Source: DATLZB01 sp035574175 | GTDB taxonomy: Bacteria > Pseudomonadota > Alphaproteobacteria > Rhizobiales > Hyphomicrobiaceae | Length of the DNA: 64,000 nt | Direction: 5' to 3' | NCBI GenBank assembly: GCA_035574175.1 | Contig: DATLZB010000109.1 | Coordinates: forward strand, 7,087 to 71,086 | Shown: positions 24,182 to 32,017 of the stretch, piece by piece | Position numbering within the stretch: position 1 is the stretch's first letter | How the letters are laid out: each line of letters opens with the position of its first letter | Position numbers and translations under genes: made by a program | Notes under the pieces: generated by a model | What the model saw: the letters and a program-made list of their open reading frames with translations, nothing else | Told to the model about the DNA's origin: nothing | Database searches by the model: none

Positions 24182-25935
24182 GATGCCTCCGACGACATTC
24201 CGGCCAGGCGGAGCTCGGTGCGGCGGGCTTTGGTGGCAGCCTCGTCGAGCCGCCAACGGCCATCCTCGTTGCGCACTATCACACCGTACTGATCGCGCGC
24301 AGCCTCGGCAGAAACGTAGCCCTCGCGCACGTCGTTAAGCACGCGCTCGGCCTCGCGCTCGAGCGGGTCGCCGAACCCGCCGCCGCCGGGTGTTTCCAGG
24401 CGGAAGACGTCGCCGGCTTTGAGCGGGTAATCGGCATAGCGCGTCGGCAGGCGCTTCTCGTCGGGCGTGCCGGGATTGATGCGGATGTCGCCGGTGCGGC
24501 CGGGCTTACCGCCGTTGGCGCCGTTGGCCGGAATAACGTGCTTGGCGGAGCGGATCGAGAAGCGCGCCTCGGCGAGGTTCAAATACTCGCGGCGGATGCC
24601 TAATCCCCCGCGGAAGGTGCCCGGGCCTCCTGAGTCTCGGATCAGTTCGAAACGCAGCACGCGGGTCGGGAACTCGCTTTCGATGATCTCGACCGGGGCG
24701 ATCTTGGCGTTCGACTGGTTGACGTTGGTGCCGGAGGCCCCGTCCTTCACGGCCCGCGCCCCGGCGCCGCCGCCGATGATCTCGTACTGCACGTAGCCCT
24801 TGCCGGTGTAGGTGCTGCGCCCGCCGATGATGATGGAGCGGCTGGCGCAACCGTCGGCGCGGGTGCGCGCCGGCACCAGGTGGCCGACAGCGTCGAAAAT
24901 GGCATCGACGACAGCGTGTACGGTCGGATTGTAAGTGTTGACCGGGGCCGGGTAGATGGGATCGAGAACGCTGCCCCGCCGCGTGGTGATGTCGATGGCC
25001 GCGAGCAGGCCGCTCGTCACAAATATGTGGGGGTCGACGAGCGAGATCAGGCAGTAGGCGCAGGCCGCTTGTACCAGGGGCGGGCGGATGTTGGCCGGCC
25101 CGCGCGTCTGGTCTGCCGAGCCCGAAAAGTCGAAGCGGATGCGGTCGCCCTGCTTGTCGACCACGACGTGGACGCGCACGGGCTTGTTCAGCTCGATGCC
25201 GTCGTCGTCAATGAAGCGCTCGGACTGGTAGCGTCCGTCGGGCCATTCGGCGATGGCCGCACGCAGCTTGCTCTCGGAGGTGGCGAGGAGTTCGTCTGCG
25301 GCAGCCTTGAAGTTAGCGACACCGTACTTGGCAACCAGCTCGCCCAGGCGCCGCTCGCCTAGGCGCGCAGCGCCGAGCTGACCGCGGATGTCGCCCAGCA
25401 CCAGCTCCGGGGTGCGGCTGTTGGCGGCGATGATGCGCTCAACGTCGCCGATAGGCGTGAAGGCGCGCTGGTAGCGGACGGGGGGAAGCTGCAGGCCCTC
25501 GTTGAATACCTCTCGCGCCTGGCCGGAGCAACTTCCCGGCACCGGGCCGCCGATGTCGCCCTTGTGCGCGATGCTGGCGCAGAAGCCCAAATGCGTGCCT
25601 TCGTAGAACACCGGCGTGAAGACAGCCATGTCGGGCGCGTGCGGGCTGCCACCCAGATAGGGGTCATTGATGAGGAAGGCGTCGCCCTCGGCGATGTCAC
25701 CTGAATAGATTTTGAGGATCGCGGCGCAGCAGGCCGGAAAAGCGCCGATGTGCAATGGTAGCACGACGTGCTGGGCGATCACCTTGCCGGAGGCGTCGAG
25801 CAGTGCGCAGGAGGCGTCCTGGGATTCGCGGATGATGGTGGAGAAGCCGGTGCGGAACAGCGAGTTCTGCATCTCGCGCACGATGCCGCTCAGGCTGGCG
25901 CGGATCACCTCGAGCTCGACGGCGCCGATCGTCAT
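24178..25935 (-). CDS. hyuB: Hydantoinase B/oxoprolinase family protein
   Basis: A 585-residue HyuB/AcxB-like subunit. HyuA/HyuB pairs cleave cyclic amides such as hydantoins or 5-oxoproline using ATP, and related enzymes carboxylate ketones. Family features include 'ELEVIRASLSGIVREMQ', 'ESQDASCALLDASGKV', 'FLINDPYLGGSPHAPDMAVFTPVF', 'AHKGDIGG' and the glycine-rich C-terminal 'ETPGGGGFGDP'. Its start overlaps the hyuA stop by four bases and its stop overlaps the SDR start. The actual substrate is not determined by sequence. Confidence 0.92.
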   Translation of the reverse strand: MTIGAVELEVIRASLSGIVREMQNSLFRTGFSTIIRESQDASCALLDASGKVIAQHVVLPLHIGAFPACCAAILKIYSGDIAEGDAFLINDPYLGGSPHAPDMAVFTPVFYEGTHLGFCASIAHKGDIGGPVPGSCSGQAREVFNEGLQLPPVRYQRAFTPIGDVERIIAANSRTPELVLGDIRGQLGAARLGERRLGELVAKYGVANFKAAADELLATSESKLRAAIAEWPDGRYQSERFIDDDGIELNKPVRVHVVVDKQGDRIRFDFSGSADQTRGPANIRPPLVQAACAYCLISLVDPHIFVTSGLLAAIDITTRRGSVLDPIYPAPVNTYNPTVHAVVDAIFDAVGHLVPARTRADGCASRSIIIGGRSTYTGKGYVQYEIIGGGAGARAVKDGASGTNVNQSNAKIAPVEIIESEFPTRVLRFELIRDSGGPGTFRGGLGIRREYLNLAEARFSIRSAKHVIPANGANGGKPGRTGDIRINPGTPDEKRLPTRYADYPLKAGDVFRLETPGGGGFGDPLEREAERVLNDVREGYVSAEAARDQYGVIVRNEDGRWRLDEAATKARRTELRLAGMSSEAS

Positions 25936-27998
25936 TGCCTCTCGGCCTCGCTGATGATGAGATTCTTGAAGGCATCGACCGAGACCACCTGCCCCGGGTT
26001 GACGACGGTGGTGCAGTCGAGCTGCTCGACGATGGCGGGACCGGCGAAGCTCAATCCAACGTCGAGCTGCTCGCGGCGATACACCGGGCACTCGATCGGC
26101 CGACCTGCGAACCGCACCTGCCGCCGCTCGCGCACGGCATCCTCGAGTTTCATCCCTGCGGGCGCAAAGCGCTCCATCTCGACCGGCGCGACGAGACCCG
26201 TCGAGCGGACGCGATAGGTGACGATCTCAACCAGTTCCTCGGGCGCAGCGTGGCCGAACTGAAGCCTGTGTTCGGCATCGAAGGCGCGGCGAAGGGCATC
26301 GAGATCAGCGGCGCTGCGCAAGGGTGGGCAGGGAATGGTCAACTCGTAGCCCTGGCCGGCATAGCGCAGGTCGAGGGCGCGGGCGAGGCGGATACGGTCC
26401 TTCGCAAAGCCCTCATCCTTAAGCTCGGCAACGGCCTGCCGCTCCAGGTCGACGAACACTTCATCGAGACCGGCCGGAGTGGCGGCGGTGAACGGCGTCA
26501 GCTTCGAGCGCACATAGTCGTGGCGGACATCCGACATCAAGAGGCCGAGGGCAGAGAACACGCCGGGATAAAGCGGCACGATGACTCCGGCCATCCGCAA
26601 GCTGCGGGCGATGTCGCCGGCGTGGATGGGGCCGGCACCGCCGAAGGCGAGCAGCATGAACTCGCGCAGGTCGTGGCCGCGGATGGTGGAGATGGCCTTG
26701 ATCGCCTCCTCCATCTTGACGTTGATGATGCGGATGATGCCTTCGGCGGCGTCCAGAGCGTCGAGCCCGAGGGGGCGGGCGACGGCGGTCTCGATGGCGG
26801 CGAGCGCTGCCTTGCGGTCGAGCCGCATCTGCCCGCCCAGGAAACCGTCCTCGCTCAGGAAGCCCAGCGCCAGGTTGCAGTCGGTGATGGTCGGCAACGT
26901 GCCGCCGCGGCCGTAGCAGGCGGGCCCCGGCACGGCGCCGGCGCTTTCAGGCCCTACCTTAAGCGCGCCGAAGCGGTCAATGCGCGCGATGGTGCCGCCG
27001 CCAGCGCTCACCGTATTGATGTCCATCATCGGCACGGCGAGGTCGCGGCCCTCGATCTTGCCCAGGTTGGCGACAATGGGTTCGCCTTGCGCAATCAGCG
27101 CCACGTCACAGGAGGTGCCGCCCATGTCGAAGGTGATGATGTTGGCGATACCCGTGGCGCGGGCAAGCGCCACGCCCGCGGTCACACCGCCCGCCGGGCC
27201 CGACAGCACGGTGGTCACGGCCTTCTTTGCGGTTGCCTCGAACGTCGCCGTGCCACCGTTCGACTGCATGATGTATTTCTGGCGAGTGGTCAAACCGGCT
27301 GCAGCCAGCCGCTCGCCGAGGCGCTCGATATAGCGGGCGAGGATCGGCTGGAGGTAGGCGTTGATGACGGTCGTGCTCAGCCGGTAGTACTCGCGAATCT
27401 GCGGCACGACCTCCGAGGACAGCGACACGTTGCAGCCGGGCATCTCCTCGGCGACGATATCGCGTACGCGCCTTTCGTGCTCGGGGCGCAGGAAGGAGAA
27501 GAGCAGGCACACGGCCATCGATTCGATCGAGCGGGAAGCAAGCTCGCGGAGCGTTTCGCGAAGGGCAGCCTCGTCGAGCGGCAGCAGCACCTCGCCGTCG
27601 AAGGCCACGCGCTCGCGCACCTCGCCGGTACGGCTTTGCGGCACGATGAGCGGCGGCTTCTCGTACATCACGTCGAAGATGGCGGGGCCGTGGGGGCGCG
27701 CTTGCTCGGCCACCTCGTAGATGCCGCGGAAGCCTTCGGTCACCAGCAGCCCAGTGCGGGCGCCCTTGCCCTCAAGCAGGGCATTGGTGCCGACCGTGGT
27801 GCCGTGGCAGAAGTGGCCGATGGCGGCCGGCTTCACGCCGCGCGAGATCAGGTGCTCGATGCCATGCAGGATGGCGCGGGATGGATCGTCGGGGGTGGAA
27901 GCGAGCTTTAGGATCGAGATCTTGCCGCTGGCTTCGTCAAGGAACACGAAATCGGAAAAGGTGCCGCCGGTGTCGACGGTTACGCGGTGTGCCCCCAT
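25932..27998 (-). CDS. hyuA: Hydantoinase A/oxoprolinase family protein
   Basis: A 688-residue HyuA-like subunit with an actin/ASKHA-type ATP site. It begins 'RVTVDTGGTFSDFVFLDEA', followed by 'HGTTVGTNALLEGKGA', 'SGPAGGVTAGVALA', 'FDMGGTSCDVALI' and 'LLAFGGAGPIHAGDIA'. These are the standard phosphate-binding loops. It is the first gene of the hyuA-hyuB-SDR operon. The opposite strand just upstream carries the decayed nitrile-hydratase-like locus, so the two may once have belonged to a nitrogen-compound degradation region. Confidence 0.93.
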   Translation of the reverse strand: MGAHRVTVDTGGTFSDFVFLDEASGKISILKLASTPDDPSRAILHGIEHLISRGVKPAAIGHFCHGTTVGTNALLEGKGARTGLLVTEGFRGIYEVAEQARPHGPAIFDVMYEKPPLIVPQSRTGEVRERVAFDGEVLLPLDEAALRETLRELASRSIESMAVCLLFSFLRPEHERRVRDIVAEEMPGCNVSLSSEVVPQIREYYRLSTTVINAYLQPILARYIERLGERLAAAGLTTRQKYIMQSNGGTATFEATAKKAVTTVLSGPAGGVTAGVALARATGIANIITFDMGGTSCDVALIAQGEPIVANLGKIEGRDLAVPMMDINTVSAGGGTIARIDRFGALKVGPESAGAVPGPACYGRGGTLPTITDCNLALGFLSEDGFLGGQMRLDRKAALAAIETAVARPLGLDALDAAEGIIRIINVKMEEAIKAISTIRGHDLREFMLLAFGGAGPIHAGDIARSLRMAGVIVPLYPGVFSALGLLMSDVRHDYVRSKLTPFTAATPAGLDEVFVDLERQAVAELKDEGFAKDRIRLARALDLRYAGQGYELTIPCPPLRSAADLDALRRAFDAEHRLQFGHAAPEELVEIVTYRVRSTGLVAPVEMERFAPAGMKLEDAVRERRQVRFAGRPIECPVYRREQLDVGLSFAGPAIVEQLDCTTVVNPGQVVSVDAFKNLIISEAERQ

Positions 27999-28175
27999 GC
28001 CTTGCGCGACCTCCCAACCCGAGCCCTTGCGGCGGTAGTGGCGGAGGACGACAGAGGTGTCAAGGCGGCGGCCGATGCGCTGCCGCCACCGGGAGCAGGG
28101 GTCGCGACTGGACGTCGACGCTGTCCGGTGTCAGAGAAGAGCGGGCGGCCCTGGAGGTTTGCCGAGCTGGATGAC
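27999..28175. other. Upstream region of hyuA
   Basis: This stretch must contain the hyuA promoter on the minus strand. On the plus strand a frame runs through it into the nitrile-hydratase-like remnant, but I recognise no domain in that part and no clear promoter motif. Confidence 0.4.
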
Positions 28176-28541
28176 ATGCGCGGGCTGCACGACATCGGCG
28201 GACTCCCGGCAGGGCCCGGAGAGGCGCACGCGCGTGAGCATGAGGTCACCTCCGGGAGAAGCAGATGGAGGCGCTGCGCAGGTTGATCGGCGCCAAGCGG
28301 ATCGTCGGCGCGCACGAGAACCGGCGCAAGGAGCTCGGGCAGCGGCGCGCCGTGCTCGCCGAGTCGGTACCGAGATCGGCAACGATGTCGAGGTGCGCGT
28401 GCACGATTCGACGGCGGAGATGCGCTATCTGGTGATCCCCCGCCGGCCGGAGGGAGGGATGAGCTTTCCGGGGCCGAACTCGCTTGGCTCGTCACCCGCG
28501 ACGCCAAGACCGGGGCCGCCCAAGCCAAGCTTCCCTTGTAG
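28176..28541 (+). pseudogene. Decayed nitrile hydratase-like locus (beta N-terminus joined to alpha C-terminus)
   Basis: Four coding pieces follow one another in changing frames. From 28176 'MRGLHDIGGLPAGP' through 'EHE' is the N-terminus of a nitrile-hydratase-type beta subunit. After a frame change near 28249, 'LREKQMEALRRLIGAK' continues the same beta region. A second change near 28365 leads into 'GTEIGNDVEVRVHDSTAEMRY', the C-terminal strand of an alpha subunit, and a third near 28470 into 'GAELAWLVTRDAKTG', its last helix, ending with TAG at 28539-28541. The beta C-terminus and most of the alpha subunit, including the metal-binding CxxCSC site, are absent. This is best read as a deletion fusion plus frameshifts, so no active enzyme is expected. 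Confidence 0.75.
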
Positions 28542-28925
28542 GACGCGGGTGCTCGGATGGACCTACGCCCCTCCGGCCCGCGTGCGGTCCGCAACTTAGC
28601 GCGGTAGGCTGATGTGAGATATCGGTTTACACGCCGTATCTATTTGACGTAGGCTGAGGGATCGGACGGCTTGGCCGGTCGGACAATCCACGGGGGAGCT
28701 TCGGCTGGACCCGACCGAAGCCAGGCCCATTCCGCGCCCAAGAGGCGCGGCCTTGACGCCTGGATCCGGTCTCTAGGCAGGCGCCGCGGGGGCTTTACGC
28801 TGCTCGGTAGGTCTGCGCTGGAGACGATCCAGGCGCCAGGAGGTTCGCGGAGTTCGCCCGATGCGGCGTTGGCTACCCCGCTGCAACGCGCGCGTCTGGT
28901 GAACGCAGGGGCCCGCCCGCCCCTA
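28542..28925. other. Non-coding stretch without recognised features
   Basis: About 380 bases between the nitrile-hydratase-like remnant and the terminator hairpin. Frames are open by GC bias on both strands, but none resembles a known protein or has a convincing start. It may be further decayed sequence. Confidence 0.4.
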
Positions 28926-28957
28926 CCCCCCGATCGGTCCACCGATCGGGGGGCTTT
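28926..28957 (+). terminator. Strong palindromic hairpin, probable terminator
   Basis: Perfect 13-base arms (CCCCCCGATCGGT and its complement) flank a two-base centre and are followed by CTTT. The stem is very stable but the T run is short. It stands between the decayed locus and the epimerase gene and could shield the epimerase promoter from read-through. Confidence 0.6.
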
Positions 28958-29068
28958 CGTCAGTGCGGTTTGCCCGCGAGACTTCGCCGCTTGTCAGCGG
29001 CCGCGTTTTTCATCAGCCTTTGGCCCGAATGGGGCGCGCATGCGCTCAGCACCCAATCGGATCGGACG

Positions 29069-30079
29069 ATGCGCTATCTCGTGACCGGCACCGCCGGCTT
29101 CATCGGCTACCACCTCGCCAAGCGGCTGCTCGACGAGGGCCACGAGGTGGTCGGCATCGACGGCTTCACGCCCTACTATGACGTGGCGCTCAAGGAACGG
29201 CGCCACGCCATGCTGGCAGCCCGCAACGGGTTCAAGGGGCACCGCGCGATGCTCGAGGATGCGGCCGCACTGGCGCGGATTTGGTCGGAGGAGACCATCG
29301 ACGTCGTCGTTCACCTCGCGGCGCAGGCCGGCGTGCGCTACAGTCTGGAGAACCCGCGCTCCTATGTGGATGCCAACGTGGTCGGCACCTTCAATGTGCT
29401 CGAACTGGTGCGCCAGCGCCCGGTGCGGCACTTGATGGTGGCGTCGACGAGCTCCGTTTACGGCGCAAATGCGTCGCTGCCGTTCCGGGAGACCGACCGC
29501 GTCGCCCATCCGCTCACGCTCTACGCTGCTACCAAGCAGGCGGGCGAGGTCATGGCTCACTGCTACAGCCATCTGTGGGGTGTGCCCACCACGGCCTTCC
29601 GCTTCTTCACCGTGTATGGGCCCTGGGGGCGGCCGGACATGGCCCTGTTCAAGTTCACCAAGGGGATTCTCGAGGGCACGCCGATCGACGTCTACAACCA
29701 CGGCCGGATGGAACGCGACTTCACCTATATCGACGACTTGGTCGAGGCGATCTACCGCCTGGCGCAACTGCCGCCGTCTCCTCCCGGCGATCGCGGTGGA
29801 GCCGAGGAGGACCCCTCGCTGTCGCCGGTGGCTGCCTACCGATTGGTGAACATCGGCGGCGGCCGCCCGGTGGGTCTCATGGACTTTATCGAAGCGGTGG
29901 AACGGGCCGTTGGAAGAGCGAGCCTGCGCAACTACATGGAGATGCAGGCCGGCGATATCGAGCGCACGAGCGCGAGTGCGGAGATCCTGGAGCGGCTCAT
30001 CGGCTTCAGGCCGGCAACGCCCATCTCAGAAGGGGTCAAGGCGTTCGTCGATTGGTATCGCCAGTACTACGGCGCCTAA
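29069..30079 (+). CDS. UDP-glucuronate 4-epimerase-like NAD-dependent epimerase
   Basis: A 336-residue extended SDR. It has the NAD loop 'GTAGFIGYHLAKRL' (7-20), 'HLAAQAGVRYSLENP' (82-96), catalytic Ser127-Ser129 region ('ASTSSVYG'), and Tyr152/Lys156 in 'LYAATK'. 'FFTVYGPWGRPDMALFKF' and 'ERDFTYIDD' are characteristic of UDP-glucuronate epimerases (Gla/LspL type), which make UDP-galacturonate for lipopolysaccharide or capsule. No other polysaccharide gene is adjacent. The ATG at 29069 gives the normal N-terminus; the frame is open upstream but without similarity. Confidence 0.9.
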   Translation: MRYLVTGTAGFIGYHLAKRLLDEGHEVVGIDGFTPYYDVALKERRHAMLAARNGFKGHRAMLEDAAALARIWSEETIDVVVHLAAQAGVRYSLENPRSYVDANVVGTFNVLELVRQRPVRHLMVASTSSVYGANASLPFRETDRVAHPLTLYAATKQAGEVMAHCYSHLWGVPTTAFRFFTVYGPWGRPDMALFKFTKGILEGTPIDVYNHGRMERDFTYIDDLVEAIYRLAQLPPSPPGDRGGAEEDPSLSPVAAYRLVNIGGGRPVGLMDFIEAVERAVGRASLRNYMEMQAGDIERTSASAEILERLIGFRPATPISEGVKAFVDWYRQYYGA

Positions 30080-30142
30080 ATACGGAGCGTTTCCGGCGGC
30101 TGAGGCGAGCGGGCCGGAGAGGTCGCGAGCGAGGTCCTGCCC

Positions 30143-30415
30143 ATGTCGGTAATCAGCCGCATCAACACGCAGCAGGCGCGGTACAATCCGGAGGCCGTGT
30201 TCGATGGCCCGGAACAGCTCCTCGAGGAGGTGGCCCTCACCCGGGGGCAGAAACTCGCTGCGCTCGAGCAGTGGGCGAAAAGCATCGCGCTCAGGCTCGA
30301 TGCCACGGCCGAGGGCATGCCGCCCAGCGGCCGCGAGTCCGATGAGGCCGAGCTGCTGCGCCGCGTGCGCCTGGCCGAGGACAAGCTGCTCGCCCAGTCC
30401 TCCGCTTTAAGTTAG
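30143..30415 (+). CDS. Small conserved hypothetical protein
   Basis: A 90-residue soluble, charged protein. The pattern 'NPEAVFDGPEQLLEEVALTRGQKLAALEQWA' followed by 'ATAEGMPP' and a heptad-like C-terminal helix resembles a small family seen in Hyphomicrobiales beside unrelated genes; no function is known to me. It probably forms two helices. Its stop overlaps the convergent gamma-glutamylcyclotransferase stop by four bases, and the epimerase gene lies 63 bp upstream. Confidence 0.7.
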   Translation: MSVISRINTQQARYNPEAVFDGPEQLLEEVALTRGQKLAALEQWAKSIALRLDATAEGMPPSGRESDEAELLRRVRLAEDKLLAQSSALS

Positions 30416-30864
30416 ACGGCGGCGCGATGCAGGGCGGGCTCGGATGCAGGGCTCGAGCGGACGGCTGTTGGTGCCGGCCGCCAGCGTCCTTCGGGCAGCG
30501 GGCGCCCGGCGCGCACGTCCCATTGGTAGAGATAAACCCAGGCGGTCAGCTCGCGCCCGTCGCACAGCTGAACCGTGCGGCGGGCGCGCACGTACTCGGT
30601 CAGGGTCGGTGCGGCTGGGTGGATGCCTTCGTAGGCATCGAGCCAATCGAGCGAACGGGTGGCGTCGTTCAGAGCGTAAACCTCGCCGTGAACGATCGAG
30701 CGGGTGTCGTGGCAGTCACGCAAGCCCGGCCACTTGCCGAAATCGTAGAGCCGGCCGGCAATGGTCGCCGGTCCGAGATTGACGGCTTCTTTCGCCAGCC
30801 GGGCGCCCATGGGATGAGCGGCCGTCGACATCAGCGTGCCATACACAAACAGGTACTCGGGCAT
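30412..30864 (-). CDS. Gamma-glutamylcyclotransferase family protein
   Basis: A 150-residue GGCT-fold protein; the family releases 5-oxoproline from gamma-glutamyl compounds, or gamma-glutamylamines. The substrate loop 'LFVYGTLMS' is near the start and the catalytic Glu is in 'WLDAYEGIHP'. The start is the ATG at 30864, which gives a family N-terminus ('MPEYLFVYGTL'). A paralogue in the same orientation follows 130 bp upstream on the strand. The C-terminal 25 residues are alanine/proline-rich and beyond the fold. Confidence 0.87.
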   Translation of the reverse strand: MPEYLFVYGTLMSTAAHPMGARLAKEAVNLGPATIAGRLYDFGKWPGLRDCHDTRSIVHGEVYALNDATRSLDWLDAYEGIHPAAPTLTEYVRARRTVQLCDGRELTAWVYLYQWDVRAGRPLPEGRWRPAPTAVRSSPASEPALHRAAV

Positions 30865-30993
30865 GGTCGTGCTCAAACCCTCGCCGATCGAAATTCTGAC
30901 GCGCCGCAATAGTTACCACAACCTTAACGTGTAATCTACTGTAAACGACAACCTACATTGGAGCATGCGGTCGCACGTAGGCCCGGGTCTGCG

Positions 30994-31404
30994 TCACTCG
31001 GTCAGCCAGCGGCCGTTGTTGAGCAGCCGTGCCGCGTTCGGACGGCGGGCATAGAGGTAGACCCAAGCGGTTAGCTTGCGGCCATCGGCGAGGCGAACGG
31101 GCCGGGTGGCGCGGCGGTATTCGCCCCTATTCTGCTCGCCCCGGGCGATACCCTCGTAGCGATCGAGCCAACGCAGCGTGGCGGCAGGATTGCGCAGCGC
31201 GAAAACCTCACCGTGGACAAGGTGGGCGGCGCTTGCGCTCGCCAGCAGACCCGGGTAGCGGCCGAGGTCGTAAAGACGGCCGGGGGTGGTGGCACGGCCC
31301 AGGCTCTTGGCCTCACGCTGGAGGCGCCGGCGCTGGGCGCAACCGAGCGGTCCGGAGGCAACCGACATCAGCGTGCCGTACACAAAAAGGTGACCGGTAA
31401 ACAT
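30994..31404 (-). CDS. Gamma-glutamylcyclotransferase family protein (paralogue)
   Basis: A 136-residue GGCT-fold protein with 'LFVYGTLMS' and the catalytic Glu in 'WLDRYEGIA'. It is a tandem relative of the gene at 30412: the two share 'LGRATTPGRLYDLGRYPGL' versus 'LGPATIAGRLYDFGKWPGL' and 'GR.LTAWVYLY'. ATG 31404 is preferred to an in-frame GTG eight codons earlier. The AT-rich 130 bp between the paralogues could give the downstream copy its own promoter. Confidence 0.87.
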   Translation of the reverse strand: MFTGHLFVYGTLMSVASGPLGCAQRRRLQREAKSLGRATTPGRLYDLGRYPGLLASASAAHLVHGEVFALRNPAATLRWLDRYEGIARGEQNRGEYRRATRPVRLADGRKLTAWVYLYARRPNAARLLNNGRWLTE

Positions 31405-31519
31405 GGCAATCTTCACCGATTCACGCACCGTCCGCGACCGATGATCACCGGCATTTGCCTCGCCCGTGAACGCTTATTGCACCATATCCTGCTGGAACCC
31501 GCCCGCTGGAGGATGCGCC

Positions 31520-31990
31520 ATGCTGTCTCGCACTCTGCTCGGCCTCGCGGCGTTGGCGGCCGCAGCCCTTGCCGCCGCCGCAACGCTTCGCCCGACACTG
31601 GCGGCCGAGCCGCCGATCTATACAGGCCTGGTCACCGGCGTGGCGGTGGGCGGCTACGATCCGGTCGCCTACTTCACGGAGGGCAAACCGGTCAAAGGGC
31701 GAGAACAGCTGACGCTCGAGCACGAGGGCGTCACGTGGCGCTTCGCCAGCGAGGCCAACCGCGAGGCATTCAAGGCGGACCCCGCCAAGTTCGCGCCCCA
31801 GTACGGCGGCTATTGCGCATGGGCCGTATCGCGCGGCTATACGGCCAAGGGCGATCCCAACGCCTGGACTGTGGTCGATGGCAAGCTCTATCTCAACTAC
31901 AACCTGTCGGTGAAGCGGGACTGGGAGAAGGACATCCCCGGCAACATCAAGAAGGGCGATGCCAACTGGCCGAAGGTGCTCGGGAAGTAA
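31520..31990 (+). CDS. Secreted YHS domain-containing protein
   Basis: A 156-residue protein with an alanine-rich signal peptide ending near 'TLAAEP'. The mature part has the YHS-type arrangement 'AVGGYDPVAYFTEGKPVKG', 'EHEGVTWRFASEANREAFKADPAKFAPQYGGYCAWAVSRG', and a conserved tail 'LYLNYNLSVKRDWEKDI'. YHS domains are small metal-associated modules; periplasmic versions of this kind are common in alphaproteobacteria with unknown roles. ATG 31520 has GGAGG seven bases ahead. It is convergent with glyS. Confidence 0.85.
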   Translation: MLSRTLLGLAALAAAALAAAATLRPTLAAEPPIYTGLVTGVAVGGYDPVAYFTEGKPVKGREQLTLEHEGVTWRFASEANREAFKADPAKFAPQYGGYCAWAVSRGYTAKGDPNAWTVVDGKLYLNYNLSVKRDWEKDIPGNIKKGDANWPKVLGK

Positions 31991-32017
31991 CGGGTCCAGA
32001 GGCCGACCGTGTGGGCG

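Noticed and set aside
25935..27911. 658-codon open frame antisense to hyuA
   Set aside because: Shadow of a conserved gene; no start context or recognisable motifs.
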